From positions 222,681 through 286,680 of the forward strand of contig WQVD01000001.1 in NCBI GenBank assembly GCA_009781755.1: 64,000 bases of DNA, given 5' to 3'. The translations under genes and the position numbers were made by a program. A model generated the notes under the pieces. The model did not search any database. It was not told where the DNA came from and saw only the letters and a list, made by a program, of their open reading frames with translations. The DNA is from Defluviitaleaceae bacterium. Its GTDB lineage: Bacteria; Bacillota; Clostridia; Lachnospirales; WQUN01. Shown here piece after piece: positions 1-9,309 of this stretch (the stretch's first letter is position 1; each line of letters opens with the position of its first letter).

Positions 1-1
1 C

Positions 2-682
2 GCTCGCGAATTATTCACCATTACCCGCGTGGAGGATGACCACGCCAAAGCCGCCAAAGTCCACGCCGCCGTCGAACTTTTCCTGACCACCGGCGAGCCG
101 CAATACAAGGATTTTGTATTAAGCGAAACGGATTTTGTGGCGAGCAGGTTATGGCAATTGGGCTGGATTATTGGCCGCTTTGATAAAACCATCGCCAACC
201 CCACCTTCTCCGCTGCCATCCGCGCCGCGCTGCCGGCATTAAAAAGGCACCTCGATGAACGAAGTGCCGAAACACCTTACGGCATCCCTTACCGCCCGCA
301 TATTTGGGGCGCGGGTTGGGATATCCAACGGCTGGGGTACGAATACTACTTCCTGCACCGCGCATGGCCGGATATTTTCCCGCCTGACATGGTGTACAAC
401 GCGCTCAACTTTGTGCTGGGTTGCCATCCCGGATCCAACAGCATGTCCTTTGCATCGGGTGTGGGTGCTAAGTCCGCGTTGGTCGCTTACGGCTGGAACC
501 GCGCCGATTGGTCATGGGTGCCCGGCGGGGTCATTTCCGGCACGGCGTTGATACGGCCGGACTTCCCCGAATTGTTGGTGTGGCCGTTCCTTTGGCAGCA
601 GACAGAATATGTCATGGGCGGCGGGTCGTCGCATTATATGTTTTTGGTGTTGGCAGCGCAGCAGATTGCGGGTGGGGTGTAA
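2..682 (+). CDS. Glycoside hydrolase family 9 enzyme, C-terminal part (5' end outside window)
   Basis: The reading frame is open to the left edge, so the 5' part of the gene is missing; an internal GTG at 29 is not the true start. The visible 227 residues match the C-terminal half of the GH9 (alpha/alpha)6 barrel. They include a segment resembling the GH9 motif around NFVLGCHPGSN, and near the end TEYVMGGGSSHY, where the Glu lies where the GH9 catalytic acid is expected. GH9 enzymes hydrolyse beta-1,4-glucans or cello-oligosaccharides. Whether this protein is secreted cannot be told without its N-terminus. The gene is followed by a two-hairpin repeat and a terminator and faces a leftward unit with a GH2 glycosidase, so this may be a small carbohydrate-use locus. 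The family is fairly secure; the substrate is not. Confidence 0.75.
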   Translation, partial: ARELFTITRVEDDHAKAAKVHAAVELFLTTGEPQYKDFVLSETDFVASRLWQLGWIIGRFDKTIANPTFSAAIRAALPALKRHLDERSAETPYGIPYRPHIWGAGWDIQRLGYEYYFLHRAWPDIFPPDMVYNALNFVLGCHPGSNSMSFASGVGAKSALVAYGWNRADWSWVPGGVISGTALIRPDFPELLVWPFLWQQTEYVMGGGSSHYMFLVLAAQQIAGGV

Positions 683-699
683 GAGAAAAGACAAGACCT

Positions 700-741
700 C
701 GGGGCGCTGCCCCGAACCCTGCAAGGGGCGACTCGCCCCTT
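700..741. repeat. Interspersed two-hairpin repeat, copy 1
   Basis: Just after the GH9 stop there are two short GC hairpins in series: ggggc-gct-gcccc (701-713) and aaggggcg-act-cgcccctt (723-741), joined by gaaccctgc. A weaker relative with the same order lies at 10,671-10,715. Both copies sit between a stop codon and a terminator. No T-run follows, so this is not itself an intrinsic terminator. Confidence 0.55.
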
Positions 742-791
742 GACCCCTGTTCTGGCTTCGCCGTCACTCGATAATGGATCGTGCTAATTTA

Positions 792-823
792 AAACCGCGC
801 AACTTTCGGCGCGGTTTATTTAT
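792..823 (+). terminator. Intrinsic terminator after the GH9 gene
   Basis: A 9-bp stem (aaaccgcgc at 792-800, gcgcggttt at 809-817) with an 8-nt loop is followed by an AT-rich tract. It lies between the convergent GH9 and asnA genes and may serve both. Confidence 0.7.
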
Positions 824-834
824 ATTTTTGTGAG

Positions 835-1818
835 TTATAACAATTTAATTCCTGCTGCTGCGCACGCTTTTCGCATTTGTTCCGGCCATACGGATGCTTG
901 TACTTCACCTACATGGGCTTTGCTTAGCAGCCATTGGCAAATTCTTGATTGGCCTAGGCCGCCGCCTACGGTTTGGGGTAGTTTGTTTTGCAAGACGGCT
1001 TGGTGATATGGCAGGGTTAGGCGGTCGGTTGCGTCGCGTTTTTCGCATTGGCGTTGCAGAGTGGCTGCGTCTACGCGCACGCCCATGGAGCTGATTTCCA
1101 ACACCGCATCCAGCGTGGGGAAGTGTAACAAGATGTCGCCGTTCATGGTCCAATCGTCATAGTCGGGGGCGCGGTCGCCGTTATTGCCAATTTTGGAAAG
1201 GAATACCGCACCATGCTTGCGGGTGATTTCATTTTCGCGGCCTTTGTCATCCAACTGGTCGCAAGTTGCCACCAGTTGATCATACGAAATCACAAATAAT
1301 TTTTCGGGCAATGCGGGCACTTCGATGTTAAAGCGGGTACGTACTTCTTCGGCTAGCTTACGGATTAGCGTGTAAAGCTCGTTTGCGTAGTGGATGCAAG
1401 TGTCCAAGTTTCGTTCGTTGGGCGTGATGACGCGTTCCCAATCCCATTGGTCCACGTAGATGGAGTGCGTGTTGTCCAGCACTTCATCGCGGCGGATGGC
1501 GTTCATTTCGGTAAAAATCCCCTGCCCCACGCCGAAGCCGTACCGCTGCAATGCTACGCGCTTCCACTTGGCCAGCGAATGCACGATTTCGATTTCGCAC
1601 CCCATGTCGGGCACTTCGAAGGCGACGGGTCGCTCCTTGCCGCTTAGGTTGTCATTCTCGCCGCTGGCGGGAAGTACGAACAAAGGCGCAGACACGCGCG
1701 TCAAGCCAAAATCTTTTTCCAACGCCTTGTGAAACCACGAACGGATGAAGCGGATGGCGCGTTGTGTGTCCATGACATCCAGCGACGGACGGTAGTTGGG
1801 CGGGATTTGCAATTGCAT
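835..1818 (-). CDS. asnA: Aspartate--ammonia ligase
   Basis: This is the ammonia-dependent asparagine synthetase AsnA, which makes Asn from Asp, NH4+ and ATP (giving AMP and PPi) with a class II aminoacyl-tRNA-synthetase-like fold. The 327 residues match the normal length of about 330. Recognisable segments are the N-terminal RVSAPLFV stretch, the KWKR region after the EVPDMG block, the MNAIRRDE block with the downstream YVDQWDWE motif, and the C-terminal GGGLGQSR glycine-rich motif. Its start ATG shares one base with the stop of the upstream P-loop gene (TAATG), so translation is probably coupled. It is the last gene of the leftward unit patatin, GH2, P-loop kinase, asnA. A link between Asn synthesis and the glycosidase is not obvious; the order may be accidental. 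Confidence 0.96.
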   Translation of the reverse strand: MQLQIPPNYRPSLDVMDTQRAIRFIRSWFHKALEKDFGLTRVSAPLFVLPASGENDNLSGKERPVAFEVPDMGCEIEIVHSLAKWKRVALQRYGFGVGQGIFTEMNAIRRDEVLDNTHSIYVDQWDWERVITPNERNLDTCIHYANELYTLIRKLAEEVRTRFNIEVPALPEKLFVISYDQLVATCDQLDDKGRENEITRKHGAVFLSKIGNNGDRAPDYDDWTMNGDILLHFPTLDAVLEISSMGVRVDAATLQRQCEKRDATDRLTLPYHQAVLQNKLPQTVGGGLGQSRICQWLLSKAHVGEVQASVWPEQMRKACAAAGIKLL

Positions 1819-2330
1819 TACGACAGCTCCTCAATAATTTTGGTCGCTACGGCGTCGGGCGGTAAGTTTTGTGTGTTGATGCGGGTTTCGTGGGGTAGCA
1901 ATGGGCGTGTGGTGAGCAAGCGATTGGTTTGAATCGCTTCTTGCCAATCGTCAAAGGAATTTCCGTTGTCGCGCGTTAGAATCCGCTGCTTGATCGTTTC
2001 ATCCTCGGCAAACAGCGTAAACAAACGATAATCCAGCCCGCGAAAAACTTCAGGCAGTTGTAAAATTTGGCTGTCAAAATTGATGTCCGTGATGAGGATG
2101 TTTTTGAAACCGTGACGTGCGTAGTTTTTGACCACGAGGACGAGGTTCTCGAAGCTGATTTCGGTTTCTTGTTCCCATGTGATGGATGTGTGTGGGTTCA
2201 ATTTTTGAAATTCGGGAATCCACCCGAACTCAAACCACGGCGTTTGTAATTTTTCGTGCAACAGCTTGGCCGTGGTGGACTTGCCACTGCCGGGTGCGCC
2301 GTGAACGACGATGATTTGAGGATACACCAT
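1818..2330 (-). CDS. Small P-loop (AAA-type) nucleotide kinase-like protein
   Basis: The protein has 170 residues with a clear Walker A motif GAPGSGKST at residues 11-19. It has the size and layout of small kinase-like P-loop proteins of the shikimate/gluconate/adenylate kinase type; ILITDINFDS near residue 100 is a possible second nucleotide- or substrate-binding strand. Substrate unknown. It starts 3 bp after the GH2 stop and overlaps the asnA start by one base, so it is translated within that unit. No signal peptide or membrane segment is seen, so it is cytoplasmic. Sugar or nucleotide phosphorylation would fit the context, but nothing in the sequence fixes it. Confidence 0.7.
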   Translation of the reverse strand: MVYPQIIVVHGAPGSGKSTTAKLLHEKLQTPWFEFGWIPEFQKLNPHTSITWEQETEISFENLVLVVKNYARHGFKNILITDINFDSQILQLPEVFRGLDYRLFTLFAEDETIKQRILTRDNGNSFDDWQEAIQTNRLLTTRPLLPHETRINTQNLPPDAVATKIIEELS

Positions 2331-2333
2331 GCG

Positions 2334-5300
2334 TTATGCTTCCAAGTGGAAACTCGCAAGATCAATTTCCGTACCCGGCAAGAAGATGAAGATGAGCGTG
2401 CCGCGCCCGCGCAGGGGCGTTTCCAGCGACAATGTGGCAGGCGCATAATCGGCTTGCGCGGGTACGGTTAGGAGGTTAACCACATCGGTGCCGTCGTCCG
2501 GCGAAAATACCATACGGATGTCGTTACCGCGGTTGGAGCGCCACGCCAACGTTATGCGCCGCGCTTCATCTGCGCCGAAGTCCAACCCGGTGAAGGTTAT
2601 GGTCACGTTGTTGCCGATTTTTTCTACAGAATCGGTCTTCACTTCAAAAGAATCGCCGTAAATGCCGTCATTTTGGGCGAAGCAAATCTGCGCAAACGCA
2701 CGTTGCGGCGCGGCGAACAGGAAACCCTTGATATGCACCTTTCGGCGGAAAATCAAGCACAATGTGCGCACGCCCGTGAGTTTTTGCGGTAGGGTATAGG
2801 TGACTTCCTTGTACGTATTCCACTGCGAGCCTTTGTCGTAATGGGCGGTATATAGATGTGTGCCGCCGTCTTTGGGCATTCCGTCAAAGATTTCAAAATC
2901 AAACGGACTGCCATCGAGCGGGAACAGCCAAAACGTGACCGTGTCCGACCCATACGCGCCAAAGTCCACATCGGCGAAACCCACATGGCTGTCGCCGTCG
3001 CGCAGGGTGGCCACGCCGCGGTCGTTGCCGTTGCCCATCAAGGCATTACTGCGGTTGTGCAGCCCGCCGGAGAGGAATTCATACGGGTTTAAAAACGGCT
3101 TGCCGTACCCTGCCAGCGTAATGGGTAGCAAGGAAATTAAATCCGCGTGAGGTTTGCCGTTGGTCACGCTGCACCGCACGAACAATTCGCCGTCGCCTTT
3201 GGGAGCGAATTGCACGGACACGCCGGTGTTGTCGCCGATCCATGCCGCCAACGGGGAATCGATGCCGCCCGCGTCGGTGATGCGCCAGGATAACGCATCG
3301 GTACAAGTGGCATCGGCGGGGTGGATTTTCGCCGTGATGACAAAATCCTCGCTCTGCATTAATTCAATCTTGCGCACGGGAATATCGGTGGAGTCGATTT
3401 CAAAATGGATGACAGGTTCTGCGTCGCTGTGGCGTTTAATAATCGCCAGCAACTTGCCGCTGAACATACGGCGGCTGTGCATGTTCACGCCCTGCGCGGG
3501 TTGGTATAGGTCGTAGTCGGAGCTGTCGCCGTTGTCCAATGCCAGCAGCGTACCGCCTTCCACGCGCACGATTACACGATTATTGGCGTTTTCTACGGGG
3601 TGGTCGTCGGCATCCACGGCATAAATTTCTACGAAGGTTAATTCGCCGTAGTGTGTGCGTTTTCCGTACACTTCCACTGCATCGCCGAAGCTGCGCCGCG
3701 TAGTTTCCATTACGATATTGCCGTCATGGTCGTATGCCACGGCCTTAATTTCGCCCGGTACATAGGGCACGTGGTAGTCAGTGGTCAAGTCGGGGGTGCG
3801 CTTGCCTTGCGACACGCCGTTGACAAACAGCTCCACGCTCGGTGCATTGGACGCGATACGCACATCAATCGGCTGGCCGGGGTTCCAATCCCAATGGGGA
3901 AAGAGGTGCAGCGTGGGGCGGTCCTCGAACTTCACCCACCCCGCTTGGTAGATATAAAACGAATCTTTTGGGAAACCCGCCGTGTCAATTTGACCGAAAT
4001 AAGAATTTTTCGTGTGGTAGGGCGTAGGCTCGCCGATGTAATCAAAGCCCGTCCAAATAAATTGCCCCAGCGCGAACGGTGCATTGCGGTGGTCGATGAT
4101 GCAGGCCTCTGGGCGCTTTGCTCCCCAACTGGTGGTGGAGTTACCCAACGATGAGCATTGTAAGTCGTCATCACTCAAAATCGACTTCGCTAGCGGGAAG
4201 TGGTAGATGCCACGGCTTTGCACGGTGCTGGCCGTTTCGCCGCCGTAGATAATCCAGTCGGGATGCTTGGCGTGGTGGTCGTGGTACAAGTATTCCGCAT
4301 AGTTGTAACCAATCAACTTGATGATGTCGGCGCATTTTTGCGTATTTTCCCACGGCATGTAGTTGGAGCAAAGCGTGGGCAAGGCGTTACGGCGCGGGTC
4401 ATGCTTGGCCACTTCGTTCATGAGGAATTGCATCGTGGCGGAGCCGTCCTCGAAGCTGGCGTGCGTATCGTAAATTTCGTTGCCTACGCTCCACATGACC
4501 AGCGACGGGCAGTTGCGGTCGCGCCGCACCCACGCAGCCACATCACGCACCGCCCAATCGTCGAAGAACCGCGCGTAGTCGTAAGTTGTTTTGCTGCGCC
4601 GCCACATGTCAGTGATTTCCGATTGCACTAAGAAACCCATTTCGTCCGCCAGTTCCATGAAAACGGCGGCAGGCGGGTTGTGCGCGGTGCGAATGGCGTT
4701 GACACCCATGTCGCGTAAAATATCGAGTTGACGTCGCAAGGCATCTTTGCTCACCGCCGCGCCCAGCCCCCCCAAGTCGTGGTGCTGGCACACGCCGAAT
4801 AATTCCACACGACGGCCATTCAAAACAAAGCCGTCATCCGGCGACACAGAAAACGCGCGGAAGCCAATACGGGTGCGCGCGGTGTCCACAATGACACCAT
4901 CCACGCACAACTCCGACACCAACGTATAACAACGCGGATGATTGATATCCCACAAATTGGGCGCATCGGCGCATTTTAATAATGATGAAACCACAAAACA
5001 TTCCGGTGCCACCTCAACATGCGCTTCGGAATCATCTTCCAAAAGCGACATTCCTTCTATTTGATGACGCACCTCTACACTCAATTCATCATCCACTTCT
5101 GCAGAAGCAAGCAAGCACACTTCTGCATCTACGTTCACTTGCCACACGCCATTGACTTTCGCCGCCGCTGCATATACGCCATCCTGCATAAAGTACGCCG
5201 CGCCCTTCGTCACCAGCCAACAATCGCGATAAACCCCCGCGCCGCTGTACCACCGCGAGTTGGGCGATTGGTAATTAACCGTTAGCAAAATTTCATTTGC

Positions 5301-5600
5301 GCCATCATGTAAAAACGGCGTTATTTCATGCGAAAACACCGTATATCCATGCTTCCATTCGCCCACCAAAGCGCCGTTTACATACAACGCTGAGTCCTGA
5401 TACACGCCGTCAAAGCGCAGCCAAACATGCGCGTCGGGCAAGCCACCCGTGCAGTCTAATGTCTTACGATATTTGCCCACGCTTGTTTTGTATAAATTTT
5501 TCGTGTCGGAAATGAGCCAGTCGTGGGGCAATTCCACGCTGCGCCAAACCGCATCCCCTTCTAATTGAAACTCCCAGCCGTCGTTGAACAATTTTTCCAT
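2334..5600 (-). CDS. Glycoside hydrolase family 2 (beta-galactosidase-like), large multidomain form
   Basis: The 1088-residue protein begins with a GH2 sugar-binding jelly roll (PHDW motif near residue 26), then an Ig-like domain and the TIM barrel. In the barrel SVGNEIYD places the acid/base Glu at residue 375, and YGGETAS places the likely nucleophile at Glu455. After the barrel come the beta domains typical of DUF4982-type GH2 enzymes (SVELFVNG segment). The last 250 or so residues form extra beta-rich modules that look carbohydrate-binding. There is no signal peptide, so it should act inside the cell on imported oligosaccharides. Beta-galactosidase is the default assignment, but beta-glucuronidase or another GH2 specificity is possible. 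It lies 15 bp after the patatin gene and 3 bp before the P-loop gene. Confidence 0.9.
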   Translation of the reverse strand: MEKLFNDGWEFQLEGDAVWRSVELPHDWLISDTKNLYKTSVGKYRKTLDCTGGLPDAHVWLRFDGVYQDSALYVNGALVGEWKHGYTVFSHEITPFLHDGANEILLTVNYQSPNSRWYSGAGVYRDCWLVTKGAAYFMQDGVYAAAAKVNGVWQVNVDAEVCLLASAEVDDELSVEVRHQIEGMSLLEDDSEAHVEVAPECFVVSSLLKCADAPNLWDINHPRCYTLVSELCVDGVIVDTARTRIGFRAFSVSPDDGFVLNGRRVELFGVCQHHDLGGLGAAVSKDALRRQLDILRDMGVNAIRTAHNPPAAVFMELADEMGFLVQSEITDMWRRSKTTYDYARFFDDWAVRDVAAWVRRDRNCPSLVMWSVGNEIYDTHASFEDGSATMQFLMNEVAKHDPRRNALPTLCSNYMPWENTQKCADIIKLIGYNYAEYLYHDHHAKHPDWIIYGGETASTVQSRGIYHFPLAKSILSDDDLQCSSLGNSTTSWGAKRPEACIIDHRNAPFALGQFIWTGFDYIGEPTPYHTKNSYFGQIDTAGFPKDSFYIYQAGWVKFEDRPTLHLFPHWDWNPGQPIDVRIASNAPSVELFVNGVSQGKRTPDLTTDYHVPYVPGEIKAVAYDHDGNIVMETTRRSFGDAVEVYGKRTHYGELTFVEIYAVDADDHPVENANNRVIVRVEGGTLLALDNGDSSDYDLYQPAQGVNMHSRRMFSGKLLAIIKRHSDAEPVIHFEIDSTDIPVRKIELMQSEDFVITAKIHPADATCTDALSWRITDAGGIDSPLAAWIGDNTGVSVQFAPKGDGELFVRCSVTNGKPHADLISLLPITLAGYGKPFLNPYEFLSGGLHNRSNALMGNGNDRGVATLRDGDSHVGFADVDFGAYGSDTVTFWLFPLDGSPFDFEIFDGMPKDGGTHLYTAHYDKGSQWNTYKEVTYTLPQKLTGVRTLCLIFRRKVHIKGFLFAAPQRAFAQICFAQNDGIYGDSFEVKTDSVEKIGNNVTITFTGLDFGADEARRITLAWRSNRGNDIRMVFSPDDGTDVVNLLTVPAQADYAPATLSLETPLRGRGTLIFIFLPGTEIDLASFHLEA

Positions 5601-5615
5601 AACCAGCCCTCCAAA

Positions 5616-6485
5616 TCAATTTTTATTCATATCAGGGTCGTTACACGATATTAATTTTTTCATCAATTTATTAATGTTGCCCACCACAACATCGCCCGTG
5701 AAGCGACTTTTCCGTGTGCCTTGGCGAGCGTTCAACTGTTCCGCCTTTTTGTATATATAGGGCAAGTCATCGGTACCGTGCGCAAACACCTTGTCCAATA
5801 ACCGCTTGCCCCGGTCATATCCCGATTGCAACATATAAGCAATCGACTGCTTGTCAAACGAAAATGAATTCTTGATAAAACGATCATCAATAAAATTAAT
5901 TTTTATCAGCTTCTTGTCAAATTCTTCGTTGTCAAACATTACGTTGCCGTTATCAAAATGCACCACGATGGCGTAATCGATCGGATGCTTGACCATCGGC
6001 TTGACGGGAATGTTGTCAATCAATCCGCCATCGGCATACCGCTGTCCGTTCACCTTGACCGCCCGCACAAACATAGGCATCGCCACGCCCGCACGCAAAA
6101 AATCGCGTACCTGCGCTGGTTCCGCGTTCTTCAAATCAATATAGTCCAGCACCAGCTTGGAATAATTAAAGCATGTTATGTAAAAGCTATGATTTGGATG
6201 CACCGCATCCTTCACCAAATCATCAATCACACCGGTGATAAACCGCCCCGACAAATATTGCGTCGTAAACGCTTTAAACCCCTTAAAATCTGACGCGCCC
6301 CACATACGCGTTGCCACGTCCAGCTTGTCCTGTATAAATCCATACGCATTCAACGCTCCAATCGACGACGCACTCATACAGACAACATCATCCGGGGAAA
6401 AATATTCGCGCATCGCCTTCAACACGCCCACTTGGTAAGCGCCCTTGGCGAAACCACCCGCCAGCACAATGCCTATCTTAGCCAT
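5616..6485 (-). CDS. Patatin-like phospholipase
   Basis: The 289-residue protein starts directly with the patatin oxyanion-hole motif (GGFAKGAYQVG, residues 10-20). The nucleophile elbow reads SASSIGALNA, so the likely catalytic Ser41 sits in A-x-S-x-G rather than the usual G-x-S-x-G. The catalytic dyad Asp is D152 in ADGGLIDNIP. Patatins are lipid acyl hydrolases of the RssA/YlbK type in bacteria. No signal peptide or membrane segment is seen. A good ribosome site (GAGGGGGATTAA) precedes the ATG. It is the first gene of the leftward unit with GH2, P-loop kinase and asnA. The biological substrate is unknown. Confidence 0.9.
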   Translation of the reverse strand: MAKIGIVLAGGFAKGAYQVGVLKAMREYFSPDDVVCMSASSIGALNAYGFIQDKLDVATRMWGASDFKGFKAFTTQYLSGRFITGVIDDLVKDAVHPNHSFYITCFNYSKLVLDYIDLKNAEPAQVRDFLRAGVAMPMFVRAVKVNGQRYADGGLIDNIPVKPMVKHPIDYAIVVHFDNGNVMFDNEEFDKKLIKINFIDDRFIKNSFSFDKQSIAYMLQSGYDRGKRLLDKVFAHGTDDLPYIYKKAEQLNARQGTRKSRFTGDVVVGNINKLMKKLISCNDPDMNKN

Positions 6486-6507
6486 TTAATCCCCCTCGAA
6501 AATTCGA

Positions 6508-6536
6508 CAATTACATATATCATAGGACATAGTCAA
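6508..6536 (-). promoter_or_regulatory. Candidate sigma-A promoter of the patatin unit
   Basis: On the minus strand TTGACT (6531-6536) is followed after 17 bp by TAATTG (6508-6513), about 25 bp before the patatin start. The -35 box is good and the -10 box weak. Confidence 0.35.
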
Positions 6537-6584
6537 ATGCAACCAAGCCCATGATATATACGGCCTTTTCCGCACAACCGCACT

Positions 6585-6613
6585 TCAGTCGATGAGTGCC
6601 ACTCATCGATTGA
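6585..6613. repeat. Near-perfect 29-bp palindrome upstream of rpsO
   Basis: Arms tcagtcgatgagtg and cactcatcgattga match at 13 of 14 positions around a single central base. With almost no loop it is better read as a DNA-level dyad (protein-binding site) than as an RNA hairpin. It lies in the divergent spacer between patatin and rpsO, some 60 bp upstream of the rpsO -35 box. Confidence 0.5.
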
Positions 6614-6633
6614 ATCACACATGCAAGCATAAT

Positions 6634-6666
6634 TTTCAGTTGGTTACTGTGCGTAACCAACTGAAA
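6634..6666. repeat. CAGTTGGT-type hairpin, copy 1
   Basis: A perfect 14-bp inverted repeat (tttcagttggttac / gtaaccaactgaaa) with a 5-nt loop lies just upstream of the rpsO promoter. It belongs to the hairpin family also found at 37,349-37,434, 45,692-45,732 and 50,216-50,255. No T-run follows, so here it is not a terminator. Confidence 0.65.
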
Positions 6667-6675
6667 CCCGCGCTA

Positions 6676-6705
6676 TTGTTAATTTCAGTCAAAGTATGCT
6701 ATACT
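6676..6705 (+). promoter_or_regulatory. Sigma-A promoter of rpsO-pnp
   Basis: TTGTTA (6676-6681), an 18-bp spacer and TATACT (6700-6705), preceded by an extended TG (TGCTATACT). It leaves a leader of about 80 nt before rpsO. Confidence 0.6.
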
Positions 6706-6725
6706 CCGCGCCGAATATCCCACGC

Positions 6726-6767
6726 GATGACGATGGAATCTCCGTCCCCGTCATCAGCGTGCGGGGA
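6726..6767 (+). promoter_or_regulatory. Structured rpsO leader, candidate S15 autoregulatory site
   Basis: Two pairings in the leader compete for the same bases: gatgacg (6726-6732) with cgtcatc (6749-6755), and tccccg (6745-6750) with cgggga (6762-6767). Overlapping or pseudoknotted stems upstream of rpsO fit the known habit of S15 to bind and repress its own mRNA. The family is structurally diverse between phyla, so this is an inference from position and pairing only. Confidence 0.4.
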
Positions 6768-6791
6768 TTACATTTAAAGGAGGCTAGTCAA

Positions 6792-7049
6792 ATGATTAGC
6801 AAACAAGAAATTATCGCAAAACACGGCCGTGCAGAAAACGACACCGGCTCCCCCGAGGTACAAGTGGCACTTCTTACCGCCCGCATCAATCACCTCACCG
6901 ACCATCTGCGTACACACAAGAAGGATTTCCACTCTCGCCGCGGGCTGCTTAAATTAGTAGGTCAACGCCGCGGGCTGTTGGATTATATCCGCAAGCAAGA
7001 CGTAGTAAAATATCGCGCCCTGATTGGCGAACTCGGACTAAGAAAGTAG
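6792..7049 (+). CDS. rpsO: 30S ribosomal protein S15
   Basis: The 85-residue protein matches S15 throughout ([44 protein letters not shown]). S15 is a primary binder of 16S rRNA in the central domain of the small subunit. The ATG at 6792 is chosen because AAAGGAGG lies at 6777-6784 and upstream extension would run through the leader structure. It is followed by pnp after 7 bp, the common bacterial order in which the two are co-transcribed. Confidence 0.98.
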   Translation: MISKQEIIAKHGRAENDTGSPEVQVALLTARINHLTDHLRTHKKDFHSRRGLLKLVGQRRGLLDYIRKQDVVKYRALIGELGLRK

Positions 7050-7056
7050 GACACAA

Positions 7057-9309
7057 ATGATAAAATCGTATGAAATGCAACTGGGCGGACGCACGCTCAA
7101 ATGCGAAATCGGCAAGGTAGCCGAGCTCGCAGGCGGCGCGGCCATGATGACCTACGGCGAAACTGTCGTACTCGTCACCGCCACCACGTCCGACAAACCA
7201 CGTGCGGGTATCGATTGGTTCCCCTTGTCTTGCGACTTTGAAGAACGGTTGTATGCCGTGGGCAAAATCCCCGGCAGCTTCTTCCGCCGCGAGGGCAGAC
7301 CTACAGAGAAGGCCATCTTGGCCAGCCGCTTGATTGACCGCCCTATTCGCCCGTTATTCCCGGACGATTACCGCAACGATGTGGGCGTTGTGGCCACCGT
7401 AATGAGCGTTGACCAAGATGCATCGGCAGAAGTCGCCGCCATGATTGGCTCCAGCATTGCACTGTGCATCAGCGACATCCCCTTCGACGGCCCCACCGCA
7501 GCAGTCAACGTCGGCTTGTGCGATGGTCAACTCGTGGTTAACCCCGATGCTGCCCAACGCGAAACCAGCAAGCTGGCACTCACCGTTTCCTCCACCCGCG
7601 ACAAGGTTATGATGATCGAAGCCGGTGCCGACGAAGTGGACGAGCAAACCATGTACGACGCCATCATGCTGGCACACGAAGAAAATAAAAAAATCATCGC
7701 CTTCATCGATACCATCGTAGCTGCGCACGGAAAACCCAAGCGCGAATACGAACGCCACGTCATCCCCGAAGGCTTGTACGAAGCTGTGCGCAACTTCATC
7801 AGCGATGCGCGCATGGAAGAAGCCGTTTTCCAAGACCAAAAGCAAGTCCGCGACGAAAAAGTACGTGCGCTAACTGATGAATGTATCGCCGCACTCGTGC
7901 CCACTTTCGCCGAAGACGTAGCCGAAGAATACACCGCCAAATTAAGCGGTGCGATTTACAAATTCGAAAAAGACACCGTTCGTCGCATGATTTATGTCAA
8001 CCACAAACGCCCCGACGGACGCGGCCTAGGCGACATCCGCAAGCTGGAAGCGCACGTTGATATCCTGCCGCGCACACACGGCTCTGCAATTTTTAGCCGC
8101 GGCCAAACGCAAGTGCTTACCGTTACAACCCTAGGCTCCAGCGGCGACACACAACGCTTGGACGGCCTAGATGAGGACGAAGTAGACAAGCGTTACATGC
8201 ACCATTACAACTTCCCCAGTTATAGCGTGGGCGAAACGCGCCCCAGCCGAGGCCCCGGTCGCCGCGAAATCGGCCACGGTGCATTGGCAGAACGCGCACT
8301 CGTGCCCGTACTTCCCACCGAAGATGACTTCCCCTATGTCATCCGCTTGGTATCCGAAGTGGTGTCGTCCAACGGCTCCACATCGCAAGCAGCAGTATGT
8401 GGCTCGACCTTGTCGCTCATGGCAGCCGGCGTACCCATCAAACGCCCCGTTGCGGGTATTTCCGTGGGTATGGTCACGGGTGAAAGCATCGACGACTTCG
8501 TCCTGCTCACCGATATTCAAGGCTTGGAAGATTTCTTCGGCGACATGGACTTCAAAGTTGCCGGTACCACCGAGGGCATCACCGCTATCCAAATGGATAT
8601 CAAGGTAGACGGCCTTACCCCCGAAATCATCAAAGCATCCTTGGAACGCACAAAAATCGATAGACTGACCATCCTCAATGATTCCATGTTGCCCGCCATC
8701 AGCGAGCCACGCCCAGAAATCAGCCCCCACGCACCCAAAATCGCCATCATCCGCATCAACGTGGAGCAAATTGGCGAGGTTATTGGGCCCCGTGGCAAGG
8801 TCATTCATGCAATCATTGACGAAACCGGCGTAGACAAAATCGACACCGAGGACGACGGCCGCATCTTCATCGTCAGCAAAGATCAAGACAAAATCGATAA
8901 AGCCGTGGATATGATTAAAGCCATCGTCAACCCGCCCGAAGTGGGCAAGCATTACACCGGCAAAGTTACCCGCCTGATGACTTTCGGCGCATTTATTGAA
9001 ATTGCACCGGGAAAAGAAGGCTTGTGCCACATTTCCCAACTCGCCGTCGAACGCGTGGAGAAAGTAGAAGACGTTGTTAAAGTCGGCGACGAATTGACCG
9101 TCAAAGTCACCGAAATCGACGACCAAGGCCGCGTTAACCTGTCACGCAAGGCCGTACTGGCACCTGAACTGGGCGACGGCATCGTCAAGCGCCCCCCACC
9201 CCGCCCGCGTGAAGGCGGAGGTTTCCGTGGCGGCGACCGCGGTGGAAATCGTAGTGGTGGCGGCGGAGACCGCAACCGCAGCAACGGTGACCGCGGAGGC
9301 AACCGATGA
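7057..9309 (+). CDS. pnp: Polyribonucleotide nucleotidyltransferase (PNPase)
   Basis: The 750-residue enzyme degrades RNA 3' to 5' by phosphorolysis. Two RNase PH domains are present (first about 10-215, second about 310-545 with [10 protein letters not shown] and the SNGSTSQA block), separated by the all-helical linker. A KH domain ([12 protein letters not shown], about 556-615) and an S1 domain ([16 protein letters not shown], about 620-690) follow. The last 40 residues are a Gly/Arg/Asp-rich tail ([12 protein letters not shown] repeats), likely disordered and RNA-binding. The stop overlaps the next gene by 4 bp (ATGA), and a GC hairpin with a T-rich tail lies just past the stop. Confidence 0.98.
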   Translation: MIKSYEMQLGGRTLKCEIGKVAELAGGAAMMTYGETVVLVTATTSDKPRAGIDWFPLSCDFEERLYAVGKIPGSFFRREGRPTEKAILASRLIDRPIRPLFPDDYRNDVGVVATVMSVDQDASAEVAAMIGSSIALCISDIPFDGPTAAVNVGLCDGQLVVNPDAAQRETSKLALTVSSTRDKVMMIEAGADEVDEQTMYDAIMLAHEENKKIIAFIDTIVAAHGKPKREYERHVIPEGLYEAVRNFISDARMEEAVFQDQKQVRDEKVRALTDECIAALVPTFAEDVAEEYTAKLSGAIYKFEKDTVRRMIYVNHKRPDGRGLGDIRKLEAHVDILPRTHGSAIFSRGQTQVLTVTTLGSSGDTQRLDGLDEDEVDKRYMHHYNFPSYSVGETRPSRGPGRREIGHGALAERALVPVLPTEDDFPYVIRLVSEVVSSNGSTSQAAVCGSTLSLMAAGVPIKRPVAGISVGMVTGESIDDFVLLTDIQGLEDFFGDMDFKVAGTTEGITAIQMDIKVDGLTPEIIKASLERTKIDRLTILNDSMLPAISEPRPEISPHAPKIAIIRINVEQIGEVIGPRGKVIHAIIDETGVDKIDTEDDGRIFIVSKDQDKIDKAVDMIKAIVNPPEVGKHYTGKVTRLMTFGAFIEIAPGKEGLCHISQLAVERVEKVEDVVKVGDELTVKVTEIDDQGRVNLSRKAVLAPELGDGIVKRPPPRPREGGGFRGGDRGGNRSGGGGDRNRSNGDRGGNR

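Noticed and set aside
8167..9126. Long minus-strand open frame inside pnp
   Set aside because: Pure shadow of the GC-rich pnp coding strand; its composition (many Asp, Phe, His) is that of a reverse reading of the PNPase codons.
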